Part shown: piece by piece, positions 33,500-42,866 of the stretch
How positions within the stretch are numbered: the stretch's first letter is position 1
Layout of the letters: each line of letters begins with the position of its first letter
NCBI GenBank assembly: GCA_965275905.1
Contig: CBDHYJ010000025.1
Span: 70,130 to 134,129 of the forward strand
Direction: 5' to 3'
Length of the DNA: 64,000 bases
Source of the DNA: CBDAQD01 sp965275905
GTDB lineage: Bacteria; Pseudomonadota; Alphaproteobacteria; Rhizobiales; JAJFHC01
Made by a program: the position numbers and the translations under genes
The notes under the pieces: model-generated
What the model was told of the DNA's origin: nothing
Database searches by the model: none
Seen by the model: only the letters and a program-made list of their open reading frames with translations

Positions 33500-36187
33500 T
33501 TACGACCCGTCAGACTGAGCTCGCAATGCCGCCTGGGCCGCGGCAAGACGCGCGATGGGAACCCTGAAGGGCGAACACGATACGTAGTCAAGGCCGGTCT
33601 GCTCGCAGAATTCGACGGAGTCGGGATCACCGCCGTGCTCGCCGCAAATTCCAAGCTTGATGTCCGGGCGGACCGAACGTCCGCGTTCCACGCCGAGAGC
33701 CACCAATTCACCGACGCCGTCAACATCGATCGAAACAAATGGATCCTTTTCGAAGATGCCGGCCTTCGCGTAATCGGCAAGGAACTTGGCCGAGTCATCG
33801 CGGCTGATGCCGAACGTGGTCTGGGTGAGGTCGTTTGTTCCGAAGGAGAAGAATTCGGCTGTTTCGGCGATTTCCGCGGCACGCAGCGCCGCGCGCGGCA
33901 GTTCGATCATGGTTCCGACCAGATAGTCCAGCGTCTGCCCGCTTTCCTTCTGCACTTCCCCGGCCACGGCATCGATGCGTGCCTTGACCAGATCGAATTC
34001 CGCTCTGGTGGCAATGAGGGGCACCATGATCTCGGGGATGATCGGCGCACCGGTCGATTTGCCGGCCTCAAGCGCCGCCTCGAAAATCGCCCGGGCCTGC
34101 ATCTCAGAGATTTCCGGATAGGTGATCGCGAGGCGGCAGCCCCGGTGTCCGAGCATTGGGTTGAATTCATCGAGCTCCTGGACCCGCGCGCGCAGCCTTT
34201 CCACATCCGCCCCCATGGCCTCTGCGACCTGCGCTATTTCCGCGTCCTCCTTGGGGAGAAATTCGTTCAGGGGCGGATCGAGCAGGCGGATCGTTACCGG
34301 CAACCCGGACATGATTTCGAAAATCTCGACAAAGTCGCGACGCTGCATGGGCAGAAGCTTTTCGAGCGCCGCCCTCCGGCCCGGCTCGTCCTCAGCCAGG
34401 ATCATTTCCCGCACGGCAACAATCCTGTCGGCCTCGAAGAACATGTGCTCGGTCCGGCTCAGACCTATCCCTTCGGCGCCGAATTCGCGGGCAGTCCGCG
34501 CGTCGACAGGCGTTTCCGCGTTGGCGCGGACCCTCATCCGCCTGACCGAATCCGCCCATGCCATGAGTGTGCCGAAATCGCCCGACAGTTCGGGTTGCAG
34601 CATGTTCACTTCGCCGCGCATGACTTCGCCGGTCGAGCCGTCGATGGTGATGATGTCGCCACGGCCCAGCGTCTGCCCGAAGCAGGTCATGGTTTCATTC
34701 TGGTAGTCGATGGTGATGCCACCGGCGCCGGAAACACACGGACGGCCCATGCCCCGGGCCACGACAGCGGCGTGACTGGTCATGCCGCCGCGGGTGGTCA
34801 GAATTCCCTCCGCCGCATGCATGCCGTGAATGTCCTCAGGACTGGTCTCGATCCGGACCAGGATGACCGACTTGCCCTGCGCCTTGAGTTGCTCCGCCTC
34901 GTCGGAATTGAAGACGATCTCGCCGCACGCCGCGCCCGGCGAAGCGGGAAGGCCGGTGACCAGTACGTCCCTCTCCGCCTCGGGATCTATGGTCGGGTGA
35001 AGCAGTTGATCAAGCGAGGACGGATCGATCCGACCGACAGCCTCAGCTTCGCTGATGAGACCCTCATTCGCCATATCGACCGCGAGCTTGAGCGCCGCCT
35101 TCGCCGTCCGTTTGCCGGAGCGGGTCTGAAGCATCCACAGTTTGCCGTTCTGAACCGTGAACTCGAGATCCTGCATGTCACGGTAGTGGCCTTCCAGCTT
35201 TTCGTAGATGGCCCGGAGCTGGGTGAACACCTCGGGCATCAGCAGCTCGAGCGAAGGGGCGTCGGAGCCGGCCTCGCGCCGCGCGGCCTCGGTGATGTTC
35301 TGCGGGGTCCGGATGCCGGCAACCACATCTTCGCCCTGCGCGTTGACGAGGAACTCGCCATAGAGTGCCTTCTCGCCGGTCGACGGGTTGCGCGTGAACG
35401 CAACTCCGGTGGCGCTGGACTCGCCCATGTTGCCGAAGACCATGGCCTGCACATTGACTGCCGTGCCCCAGCTTTCCGGGATGTCATGAAGACGCCGGTA
35501 GGTCTCCGCCCTGGCGTTTCGCCACGAACCGAAGACGGCGGAGATGGCGCCCCAAAGCTGCTCATCCACATCCTGCGGGAATGGCCGGTCGAGTTCCTCC
35601 TCGACGCAACTCTTGAAGCTGCTGATGACCTTTGCCCAATCGTCGGCATCCAGGTCCGTGTCGAGCGAATGTCCGTTCTCTTCCTTGTAGGTCTCGAGAA
35701 TGTCCTCGAAGAAGTCGTGATCGACACCGAGAACCACATCGGAATACATCTGGATGAACCGGCGGTAGCTGTCATAGGCGAACCGCCGGTCGTCGGCGCG
35801 CGCCGCCAGACCCTCGACGGTCTCATCGTTCAAACCGAGGTTGAGCACGGTGTCCATCATCCCGGGCATCGAGGCTCTGGCGCCCGAACGCACGGATACG
35901 AGCAACGGATTCTCGGAGTCGCCGAGTTTCGAACCGACCAGATCCCCGATATGCGCGAGAGCGTCGCTGACCTGCTGTTTCAGATCGCCGGGAAATGTGC
36001 GCCCGTTTTCGTAATATGCCGCGCAGACGTCAGTGGAAATCGTGAATCCGGGCGGAACGGGAAGCCCGAGATTACACATTTCCGCAAGGTTGGCACCCTT
36101 GCCACCGAGGAGGTTGCGCATATCGGCCGCGCCGTCAGCAACCCCATCGCCAAACCGGTAGACCCACTTGCCTTCCGTTGCGCTCAT
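33500..36187 (-). CDS. ppdK: Pyruvate, phosphate dikinase
   Basis: PPDK interconverts pyruvate, ATP and phosphate with phosphoenolpyruvate, AMP and pyrophosphate. The 895-residue protein has the nucleotide-binding domain (LLGGKGANLAEM near the start, SVRSGARASMPGMMDTVLNLG), the phosphohistidine domain (GGMTSHAAVVARGMG with the catalytic His) and the C-terminal PEP-binding barrel (GHRGCRL, FGTNDLTQTTFG, ICGEHGGDPDS). The start at 36187 is backed by GAGAAAGGG upstream and the family N-terminus; a GTG four codons earlier is less likely. It lies just downstream of glyS on the same strand, an order common in alphaproteobacteria. Confidence 0.96.
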   Translation of the reverse strand: MSATEGKWVYRFGDGVADGAADMRNLLGGKGANLAEMCNLGLPVPPGFTISTDVCAAYYENGRTFPGDLKQQVSDALAHIGDLVGSKLGDSENPLLVSVRSGARASMPGMMDTVLNLGLNDETVEGLAARADDRRFAYDSYRRFIQMYSDVVLGVDHDFFEDILETYKEENGHSLDTDLDADDWAKVISSFKSCVEEELDRPFPQDVDEQLWGAISAVFGSWRNARAETYRRLHDIPESWGTAVNVQAMVFGNMGESSATGVAFTRNPSTGEKALYGEFLVNAQGEDVVAGIRTPQNITEAARREAGSDAPSLELLMPEVFTQLRAIYEKLEGHYRDMQDLEFTVQNGKLWMLQTRSGKRTAKAALKLAVDMANEGLISEAEAVGRIDPSSLDQLLHPTIDPEAERDVLVTGLPASPGAACGEIVFNSDEAEQLKAQGKSVILVRIETSPEDIHGMHAAEGILTTRGGMTSHAAVVARGMGRPCVSGAGGITIDYQNETMTCFGQTLGRGDIITIDGSTGEVMRGEVNMLQPELSGDFGTLMAWADSVRRMRVRANAETPVDARTAREFGAEGIGLSRTEHMFFEADRIVAVREMILAEDEPGRRAALEKLLPMQRRDFVEIFEIMSGLPVTIRLLDPPLNEFLPKEDAEIAQVAEAMGADVERLRARVQELDEFNPMLGHRGCRLAITYPEISEMQARAIFEAALEAGKSTGAPIIPEIMVPLIATRAEFDLVKARIDAVAGEVQKESGQTLDYLVGTMIELPRAALRAAEIAETAEFFSFGTNDLTQTTFGISRDDSAKFLADYAKAGIFEKDPFVSIDVDGVGELVALGVERGRSVRPDIKLGICGEHGGDPDSVEFCEQTGLDYVSCSPFRVPIARLAAAQAALRAQSDGS

Positions 36188-36205
36188 CGTCTTCAACACC
36201 CTTTC

Positions 36206-38326
36206 TCAGCCCTCGATCTTGGAGAAGTCGGCGACCGTCAAGGTCGCGCCGCGAATTCTGGCCAGAAGCTTCAGCCGGTTCTCCCGAATGGCCGCATCGT
36301 CCGCGTTCACCGTCACGGCATCGAAAAACGCGTCGACCGGCGCCCGCAATCTCGAGAAAGCCGACATGGCGGCCTCGAAATCTTCAGCCGCCACCGCCTT
36401 GCCGGCTTCCTCCGCGACCGCATCGACAGCGTCCGCCAGAGCCTGCTCTTCGGCTTCGGAAAGCAATTCAGGATCCGGCGCACCATCGTAGGCCCGGCCG
36501 TCCTTCTTTTCTTCGATCCGCAGGATATTGGCTGCGCGCTTTACGCCGGCCAGCAGGTTCGCGCCATCATCGGTCGCCAGGAACCGGCCCAGGGATTCGA
36601 CCCTCCGGACGATCAGCAGCAGGTCGTCTTGGCCCCCGAGATCGAAGATGGCATCGATCAGGTCGTGACGTGCGCCGCCGTCGCGCAAATGCACTTTCAG
36701 CCGGTCTGCAAAGAACGCCATCAGTGCCGGATTTTCATATCCTTCGAGTGCGTCATCATCGAGCGGCGCAATGCCGGGGGTCCAGTGTTCGCTGACCGAG
36801 TCGGGGACAATTTCGGCGTAGACCCGCGCCGCCAGCCCGAACCAGGCATTGAGTGGAACCCGGAGTTCGTTTTCAAGAATCAGCCGGATGATCCCGAGTG
36901 CGGCCCGGCGCAACGCATACGGGTCTTTCGATCCGGTCGGCTTCTCGTCAATGCCGAAGAACCCGACGATGGTATGAAGCTTGTCCGCCAGCGAGACAAC
37001 GATTGCGGTCGGCTCCGTCGGGACGGCGTCCGACGGCCCCTGCGGCGCATAATGCGCGCCGATCGCGTCGGCGATGTGGGGCGCCAGTTCGTCATTCAGG
37101 GCGTAGTAGCGCCCCATGATTCCCTGCAGTTCGGGGAATTCCCCGACCATTTCCGTGACAAGGTCGGTCTTGGCCAGGAGCGCGGCTGTTTCGCTGTCGC
37201 GCTTGTCGGCGCCTTCGACCAGCCCCGCCAGGCCCATCGCAAGGCGCGCGACCGCATGAGCCTTGTCGTGGACCGACCCCAGCTTGGCATGAAAGATGAG
37301 ACTGTTCAGCGCCGGCAGACGGCTTTCGAGCGACCTCTTCCTGTCCTGGTCCCAGAAGAACTTCGCGTCGGCCAGCCGCGCACGGAGAACCCGTTCGTTG
37401 CCGGCGACGATCGCCTCACCGCCATCCTTGGCGACAAGGTTCGAGACCATGACGAACTGCGGCGCCAGCCCGCCGCCCGGCTCACGGACCGTGAAATATT
37501 TCTGATGCGTCCGCATGGCGCTCGCCAGTGCCTCGTGCGGGAGGTCAAGGAATGAGGGATCAAACCCGCCCATGAGCACGACCGGCCATTCGACAAGCCC
37601 CGCCACTTCCTTCAGCAGGCCCTCGTCCTCGACCAGTTCGAGACCTTTGGCAAATGCGAGGTTCCGGGCATCGGTCAGGATGGACTCCGCACGGCGCGCC
37701 GAATCGAGCATGACATGCGCGGATTCCAGCGCGGTCTCGTAGTCCTCGAACCGGCGAACATCGATCTGTCCGGGTCCGAGGAAACGATGTCCCCGTGTGT
37801 GTCGGCCGGATCGTATGCCGTCGATCTCAATGTCCACGACCTCGCCGTCGAACACGCAGACTATGCCGTGCAGCGGCCGGACCCAGCGCAGGCTGCCCCC
37901 GCCCCAGCGCATCGACTTCGGCCACGGGAATTTCGCAACCACATCCGGAACGGTCTCGGCGACAACCTCCGGGGTCGCACGGCCCGCCTTTTCGATCAGC
38001 GCCACGTAGAACGCGCCTTTCTTGTCCTCGCGAACCTCGAGCTCGTCGCGGGTCAGTCCGACCGACCCCAGGAAGCCGTCGATCGCCTTGTCCGGCGCAT
38101 CGACGCGCGGTCCCTTGCGTTCCTCCCGGATGTCCGGCTGACTGGTCGGCAAGCCCTCGACGGACAGCACAAGCCGCCGCGGCGTGGCGAAGGCGCGAGC
38201 CCCTTCGTAGGTGCAGCCGGCGTCGACCAGAGCATCCGTCACCAGCCGCTTCAGGTCATCCGCGGCGCGAACCTGCATGCGTGCGGGGATCTCCTCGGAG
38301 AACAGTTCGAGCAGCAGTTCTGGCAT
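36206..38326 (-). CDS. glyS: Glycyl-tRNA synthetase beta subunit
   Basis: The 706-residue beta subunit of the bacterial alpha2-beta2 glycyl-tRNA synthetase. It recognises tRNA-Gly and is needed for aminoacylation. The N-terminus LLLELFSEEIPARMQ, the central MGGFDPSFLDLPHEALASAM / HQKYFTV and the YYALNDEL and SLADKLHTIVGFFGI motifs (HD-like domain) are characteristic. The start overlaps the glyQ stop as TGATG, one shared base, showing strict translational coupling. An open frame runs 72 codons further upstream inside glyQ but has no family similarity. Confidence 0.96.
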   Translation of the reverse strand: MPELLLELFSEEIPARMQVRAADDLKRLVTDALVDAGCTYEGARAFATPRRLVLSVEGLPTSQPDIREERKGPRVDAPDKAIDGFLGSVGLTRDELEVREDKKGAFYVALIEKAGRATPEVVAETVPDVVAKFPWPKSMRWGGGSLRWVRPLHGIVCVFDGEVVDIEIDGIRSGRHTRGHRFLGPGQIDVRRFEDYETALESAHVMLDSARRAESILTDARNLAFAKGLELVEDEGLLKEVAGLVEWPVVLMGGFDPSFLDLPHEALASAMRTHQKYFTVREPGGGLAPQFVMVSNLVAKDGGEAIVAGNERVLRARLADAKFFWDQDRKRSLESRLPALNSLIFHAKLGSVHDKAHAVARLAMGLAGLVEGADKRDSETAALLAKTDLVTEMVGEFPELQGIMGRYYALNDELAPHIADAIGAHYAPQGPSDAVPTEPTAIVVSLADKLHTIVGFFGIDEKPTGSKDPYALRRAALGIIRLILENELRVPLNAWFGLAARVYAEIVPDSVSEHWTPGIAPLDDDALEGYENPALMAFFADRLKVHLRDGGARHDLIDAIFDLGGQDDLLLIVRRVESLGRFLATDDGANLLAGVKRAANILRIEEKKDGRAYDGAPDPELLSEAEEQALADAVDAVAEEAGKAVAAEDFEAAMSAFSRLRAPVDAFFDAVTVNADDAAIRENRLKLLARIRGATLTVADFSKIEG

Positions 38327-39258
38327 CAGCCGCCCTCCGCTTCGGCGGCGGCACCGGCCTGGGGCGTCTTCAGCCAGCCTTCGGCGCACTGCTTGGCGAG
38401 CCTTCGGACACGGCCGATATAGGCGGCGCGCTCGGTTACCGAGATCACGCCGCGGGCATCCAGGAGATTGAAAAGATGGCTGGCCTTGAGGCACTGGTCG
38501 TAAGCGGGCAACGGCAGATTCGCAGCGATCAGGCTGTCGCATTCCTTCTCGGCGTCCTCGAAGTGACGCAGCAGGATGCCGGTATCGGCATGTTCGAAAT
38601 TGTGCGCCGAATATTCCTGCTCGTTCTGAAGGAACACGTCGCCGTAGGAGACCCTGTCGTCCCCCGCGCCGCCGTTGAAATTCAGGTCGTAGACGTTCTC
38701 GATGCCCTGGACATACATGGCCAGGCGTTCAAGCCCGTAGGTCAGCTCGCCCGATACCGGCGAGCAGTCAATGCCGCCGACCTGCTGGAAATAGGTGAAC
38801 TGGCTGACTTCCATGCCGTCGCACCAGACCTCCCACCCGAGGCCCCAGGCGCCGAGCGTCGGACTCTCCCAGTCATCCTCGACAAAGCGGATATCGTGGT
38901 TTTCCGGATCAATGCCGATTGCATAGAGGCTCTGGAGGTAAAGCTCCTGAATGTCGGGCGGGGACGGCTTCAGGATGACCTGGAACTGGTAATAGTGCTG
39001 CAGCCGGTTGGGATTTTCACCATAGCGTCCGTCGGTGGGCCGTCGTGACGGCTGAACGTAGGCCGCATTCCACGATTTTGGCCCCAGCGCGCGCAATGTG
39101 GTCGCCGGATGAAAGGTGCCGGCCCCGACCTCCATGTCATACGGCTGCAGGATCACGCAACCGTATTCGGCCCAATAGTTCTGCAACGTGAGGATCAGTC
39201 CCTGAAAGGACGAGACGGGATCCAGACTTGCGGATCGCTCGGTCGCGGAGATGGTCAT
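38326..39258 (-). CDS. glyQ: Glycyl-tRNA synthetase alpha subunit
   Basis: The 310-residue catalytic alpha subunit, which activates glycine with ATP. Motifs: FQGLILTLQNYWAEYGC, QPYDMEVGAGTFHPAT, YVQPSRRPTDGRYGENPNR and the long conserved stretch from FVEDDWESPTLGAWGLGWEVW through DGMEVSQFTYFQQ. The start at 39258 has an ACAGGA ribosome-binding site. The frame stays open 36 codons upstream but without similarity. glyS follows directly with a one-base overlap. A small membrane-protein gene and an S49 peptidase gene lie upstream on the same strand. Confidence 0.97.
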   Translation of the reverse strand: MTISATERSASLDPVSSFQGLILTLQNYWAEYGCVILQPYDMEVGAGTFHPATTLRALGPKSWNAAYVQPSRRPTDGRYGENPNRLQHYYQFQVILKPSPPDIQELYLQSLYAIGIDPENHDIRFVEDDWESPTLGAWGLGWEVWCDGMEVSQFTYFQQVGGIDCSPVSGELTYGLERLAMYVQGIENVYDLNFNGGAGDDRVSYGDVFLQNEQEYSAHNFEHADTGILLRHFEDAEKECDSLIAANLPLPAYDQCLKASHLFNLLDARGVISVTERAAYIGRVRRLAKQCAEGWLKTPQAGAAAEAEGG

Positions 39259-39424
39259 TTCCTGTGGCCCGGTCGGTGGGATCGGGATCGCCGCGGCAGC
39301 CCCTCTTTCGCAACTGCACAAATGGCGGATCGCGCGCAAACTAATGGCCTGCCGGGCAGCGGTCAAGCCATCGTCACGTTCGCCTGCGAGGCCCTGCGCT
39401 GTGCATCACAACATCGAGGCGTGA

Positions 39425-39637
39425 TTATTTCTCTTTGGCGTCATTGTCGGCGACATAGGCACCCGATTCGGGATCCTTGCGCATGGTGATGACCGCCGGA
39501 TCGGCGGGTTCCTCTGCGGCTTTTTTAGCCGCCTCGCGGAAGACATTCTTCGCCTCGCGCAGAGCCTGCGACGACAGCCAGCGGTATGCGAGCCAGCCTA
39601 TTCCGGCCATTGCCAGGGAGACGAGTATCTTGGCCAT
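39425..39637 (-). CDS. Small membrane-anchored protein of unknown function
   Basis: A 70-residue protein with one N-terminal hydrophobic helix (about 3-21, KILVSLAMAGIGWLAYRWL), then a charged helix (EAKNVFREAAKKAAEE) and a C-terminal segment MRKDPESGAYVADND. The D-P-x-S-G-x-Y-V pattern recalls small proteins in which a D-P-V-C-G-x-Y-V motif is conserved, with the Cys replaced here. Function unknown. It sits between the S49 peptidase gene and glyQ on the same strand, a position seen in related genomes. Confidence 0.7.
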   Translation of the reverse strand: MAKILVSLAMAGIGWLAYRWLSSQALREAKNVFREAAKKAAEEPADPAVITMRKDPESGAYVADNDAKEK

Positions 39638-39687
39638 CTCTTCTTTTCGGTCTTTCCTTCAGGCAGCGATCACTCTAGGCCATCACC

Positions 39688-40584
39688 CTAAAGGCCGTAT
39701 CGCGACCAAAGCGCGCGTTCCTCGAGGACGGCCAGCAGGTCTCCGGCCAGCGAAGGCCCCAGTTGTTCGACAGATCCGGCGAGGCTGCCCACAAGTGCAT
39801 CCGCGCCGAGCCGGCGGCGGAGCCAGCCGCGTTGCTGCTGAATAACTTTCAGCTCAACCTCGTCACCGAGTTTCTCGCGCATGACGGAGCGCATGTCGCC
39901 GATGCCGTCGATCAGTCCAAGCTCCAGCGCGGGACGTCCCGGCCAGAACGCACCGGAAAACATCTCCGACTCCTCGCCCTTGAGCAGATCTCCGCGCCGC
40001 TCGCGGACGAGGTTCTTGAAGCTGTCATGTATGTCGAGTTGGAGAGACTTGATCCGCTCGACATCCTTTTCCTTTTCCGGCTGGAAAGGATCAAGAATCA
40101 TCTTGTTTTCGCCGGCGGTGTAGACGCGGCGGTCGATGCCAAGCTTGCCGATGGCCTGATCGAAACCGAAGCCCGCCGAGATGACCCCGATGGAGCCCAC
40201 GACAGAACTCTCGTCCGCATAGATCTCATCGCCGGCGCAGGCCAGCATGTACCCGCCCGACGCAGCAACGTCTTCGGCAAATACGTAGACAGGCACCTCG
40301 TGCTCGGCGGAAAGTGCGCGAATGCGCTTGTGGATCAGCGTGGACTGGACCGGCGAGCCGCCGGGCGAATTCACGGCGATCGCCACCGCCTTGATGCCGC
40401 GCATCGTGAATGCCCGTTCAAGCGTGCCGGCGCAGCCCGCAAGGGTAAGGCCGGACCGGAACGGCGAAACCGCACCGATAACACCGGAAAGCCTGACGAC
40501 CGGGACGATCGGCTTCGACCGCCTGAATCTCTTGGGCAGCAACCGCTCGAGCGCGGCCAGCAAACTGTTCTTTTTCTTTGTCAT
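39688..40584 (-). CDS. S49 family signal peptide peptidase-like protease
   Basis: A 298-residue short-form SppA/SohB-type serine protease. The nucleophile Ser lies in DVAASGGYMLACAGD and the catalytic Lys in TAGENKMILDPF, the usual Ser/Lys dyad. VNSPGGSPVQS forms the oxyanion region. The N-terminus is basic (MTKKKN...KRFRRSK), and no strong membrane helix is evident, so it may act on the cytoplasmic face. Family members degrade leftover signal peptides or small proteins. The start at 40584 fits the family; the open frame extends 67 codons upstream through the neighbouring gene without similarity. Confidence 0.9.
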   Translation of the reverse strand: MTKKKNSLLAALERLLPKRFRRSKPIVPVVRLSGVIGAVSPFRSGLTLAGCAGTLERAFTMRGIKAVAIAVNSPGGSPVQSTLIHKRIRALSAEHEVPVYVFAEDVAASGGYMLACAGDEIYADESSVVGSIGVISAGFGFDQAIGKLGIDRRVYTAGENKMILDPFQPEKEKDVERIKSLQLDIHDSFKNLVRERRGDLLKGEESEMFSGAFWPGRPALELGLIDGIGDMRSVMREKLGDEVELKVIQQQRGWLRRRLGADALVGSLAGSVEQLGPSLAGDLLAVLEERALWSRYGL

Positions 40585-40651
40585 GGTCGGAAATAGATAG
40601 GCCGGGTTGGTCCGTGTCTCAAGCCTTGCTTTTGTCTCTTCGGCAATCCGC

Positions 40652-41437
40652 TCAACGGAGATCCAGCCCTGAACCGTTGCGCAGGATTTGCTCGGCGACC
40701 GGTGAAAATCCGCCGCCGGCATCATGCATGACCAGTCCCGGACGGATGCGCAACGGGGCGCGGCTGCCCTTGCGCCCCTGAACAATTACGCGCGTCGCTT
40801 CGCCGGCCGGCCCGGAGTGGATGGGCAAAACCGCAGTATCACCGACCCGGCGGTCCAGCACAGCGAGAAGAGCGGCAAGCGCGTCGGCACGGTGCACGAT
40901 CGTGATCGAGGCGTCCGCCGCTGCCATCGTCACCATGAAGCGGATCCACCCTTCGAGGTCGCCCGCGTTCTGAACATGCGATTTCGCCCTGCCCGCATTT
41001 CCCGGCACTTGCGCCCGGCCGGCGACGTGATAGGGCGGATTGGCCAGAACATGGTCATAGGATTCACGCTCAAGGCCCAGGCGGGCGAGCTCCGGACCCG
41101 AAGCGAGAACATCAGCCTCGACGAATGCAACCCGGTCGGCAAACCCGTTCCGATCGGCATTTTCGCGACCCAGATCACACAATTCACCCTGGATTTCGAC
41201 CGCGGTCAGTAATGTGCCCGGAACGCGTTCGGCAAGACAGAACGTGGGAACACCGACCCCTGCCCCTGCTTCGAGGACCCGGTCGCCTCCGTCCGCCGGG
41301 ATCGCCGCCGCAAGCAGGACCGCATCAATGCCCGCCCGGTACCCATGCGAGGGCTGCCGAATCGAGATGCGACCGCCCAGGAAGGCGTCATCCGTCAGAT
41401 CTGCCCCCGGCGGATCGGTTTCACTGTCCGGCACCAT
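40652..41437 (-). CDS. tRNA1(Val) (adenine-37-N6)-methyltransferase-like protein
   Basis: A protein of about 261 residues with a class I methyltransferase fold. It shows GYRAGIDAVLLAAAIP, VLEAGAGVGVPTFCLAER (SAM motif I), and the NPPYH motif used by enzymes that methylate exocyclic amino groups. Together with the ISIRQPSHGYRAGIDAVLLAA pattern this matches the TrmN6/YfiC family, which methylates A37 of tRNA1-Val in E. coli. The target here is inferred. Its start region overlaps the end of the DUF2007 gene by about 17-23 bases, so the two are probably coupled. Confidence 0.85.
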   Translation of the reverse strand: MVPDSETDPPGADLTDDAFLGGRISIRQPSHGYRAGIDAVLLAAAIPADGGDRVLEAGAGVGVPTFCLAERVPGTLLTAVEIQGELCDLGRENADRNGFADRVAFVEADVLASGPELARLGLERESYDHVLANPPYHVAGRAQVPGNAGRAKSHVQNAGDLEGWIRFMVTMAAADASITIVHRADALAALLAVLDRRVGDTAVLPIHSGPAGEATRVIVQGRKGSRAPLRIRPGLVMHDAGGGFSPVAEQILRNGSGLDLR

Positions 41438-41642
41438 ACTCAATGCCTTCCTGGTCGAGCAGGCGCCGGGCCTGCATCAGGCTGTCCGTCTCGACCATTA
41501 TGCGCCTGGGCAGAACGCCAATGCTGCCGTCGAGCACGCTCATGTGCGTATCCAGCACGACATTGCCGATACCGGATCCATCCAGCAAGCTGACCACGAA
41601 AGAGATCAGGACGGGATCATTGGTTCTGAGAAGTTCCTTCAC
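41421..41642 (-). CDS. DUF2007 domain-containing small protein
   Basis: A 73-residue protein with the DUF2007 (putative signal transducing protein) pattern: MKELLRTNDPVLISFVVSLLDGSGI, MSVLDGSIGVLPRRIMV and a closing DQEGIEY. Small size and ferredoxin-like fold suggest a regulatory or adaptor role; nothing more specific is known. It is the first gene of a transcript with the tRNA methyltransferase and diverges from the polyprenyl synthase gene, a pairing conserved in many alphaproteobacteria. Confidence 0.83.
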   Translation of the reverse strand: MKELLRTNDPVLISFVVSLLDGSGIGNVVLDTHMSVLDGSIGVLPRRIMVETDSLMQARRLLDQEGIEYGAGQ

Positions 41643-41778
41643 CGGGTCCTCTTTCGCAGACCATAGAGCGTTTCACCGATACCGTCTCTGACCCGCAGAT
41701 AGCGGGAAGCCGGTCTGATCAGGCGAGATCGTCCGGAACCCGCCTTTTCACAGGTTTGTCAGCGGCCAACGGTCGCGC

Positions 41779-41807
41779 TTGCCCTGTATGACACCGCCTC
41801 CTATTCT
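41779..41807 (+). promoter_or_regulatory. Candidate sigma-70-type promoter for the polyprenyl synthase gene
   Basis: TTGCCC at 41779-41784 and TATTCT at 41802-41807 are 17 bases apart, and the start codon follows about 30 bases later. No other likely promoter is visible in this divergent gap. Confidence 0.45.
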
Positions 41808-41837
41808 CTCGCAAACATTATCAGTTTGGAGAAAAAC

Positions 41838-42854
41838 GTGGGCGTCGTTGTTCCCCTGGACGGCAGCAAAAAGGGCAAAGCCGATATCGAGTCGCTGGTC
41901 AAACTTGTCGACGACGATATGAAGCGTGTGAACGAGGTCATTCTCGGGCGGACGTTTTCCGATGTCGAGATGATCCCTGAGGTCGCACAGCATCTCATCA
42001 ATTCAGGCGGCAAGCGGCTGCGGCCCATGCTGACAATCGCAACCGCGCAGATGTGCGGCTACGAGGGCCGGCACCACCTGAAACTCGCCGCGAGCGTGGA
42101 ATTCATGCACACGGCAACACTTCTTCACGATGACGTGGTCGACGAGAGCGAACTGCGCCGCGGCAAGGCCGCCGCGCGCATGCTCTGGGGCAACGAGGCC
42201 AGCGTGCTTGTCGGTGACTTCCTGCTGGGCCAGGCCTTCAAGATGATGGTTGAGACCGGATCACTCGAAGCACTGGCCGTGCTCTCGAATGCCGCCGCCG
42301 TTATCGCGGAAGGCGAGGTCATGCAACTGGCCGCCGCAAAGGACACCTCGACGACGGAGGATGCCTATCTGTCCGTCATCGCGGCCAAGACCGCCGCACT
42401 GTTCGCGGCCGCCGCGGAGGTCGGAGCGGTGGTTGCCGACCGGCCGAAGGAAGAGCAGGCTGCCCTGGCGTCTTTCGGCAAGAATCTGGGGCTCGCATTC
42501 CAGCTGGTGGATGATGCGCTCGATTATTCCGGACAGCAGGCGCTGCTCGGTAAGTCCGTCGGCGACGATTTCCGCGAAGGCAAGATCACGCTTCCCGTTG
42601 TGTTGTCGTTCCGGCGCGGCAACGAAGAAGAGCGCGATTTCTGGAAGCGGACGTTGCAGGACGGCGACCAGACGGATGAAGATCTCGACCGCGCTGTCGC
42701 CCTCATGGAGACGCACGGCGCAATCGGCGATACGGTCGAACGTTCCAGGCACTACGGTGCGATCGCCCGCGATGCGCTGGCCATCTTCCCGAATAGCGAG
42801 CACAAGGCGGCTCTTCTGGAAACCGTCGATTTCTGCGTCGACCGGGCCTACTAG
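41838..42854 (+). CDS. Polyprenyl (octaprenyl/decaprenyl-type) diphosphate synthase
   Basis: A 338-residue trans-prenyltransferase that builds the ubiquinone side chain from farnesyl diphosphate and isopentenyl diphosphate. The first Asp-rich motif is LLHDDVVDES and the second QLVDDALDYSG; GGKRLRPML precedes them. Small residues before the first motif (MHTATLLHDD) agree with a long-chain product, but chain length cannot be fixed by eye. The GTG at 41838 is preferred since GGAG lies 7 bases upstream; the TTG at 41826 would overlap that site. It connects with dxs and ispE elsewhere in the window, which supply the precursors. Confidence 0.92.
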   Translation: MGVVVPLDGSKKGKADIESLVKLVDDDMKRVNEVILGRTFSDVEMIPEVAQHLINSGGKRLRPMLTIATAQMCGYEGRHHLKLAASVEFMHTATLLHDDVVDESELRRGKAAARMLWGNEASVLVGDFLLGQAFKMMVETGSLEALAVLSNAAAVIAEGEVMQLAAAKDTSTTEDAYLSVIAAKTAALFAAAAEVGAVVADRPKEEQAALASFGKNLGLAFQLVDDALDYSGQQALLGKSVGDDFREGKITLPVVLSFRRGNEEERDFWKRTLQDGDQTDEDLDRAVALMETHGAIGDTVERSRHYGAIARDALAIFPNSEHKAALLETVDFCVDRAY

Positions 42855-42866
42855 AGCGAATTCGGG

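Noticed and set aside
33341..37555. A 1404-codon open frame on the plus strand opposite ppdK and glyS
   Set aside because: It is antisense to two well-conserved genes and shows no domain pattern. Long antisense frames are expected in GC-rich coding DNA with strong codon bias.
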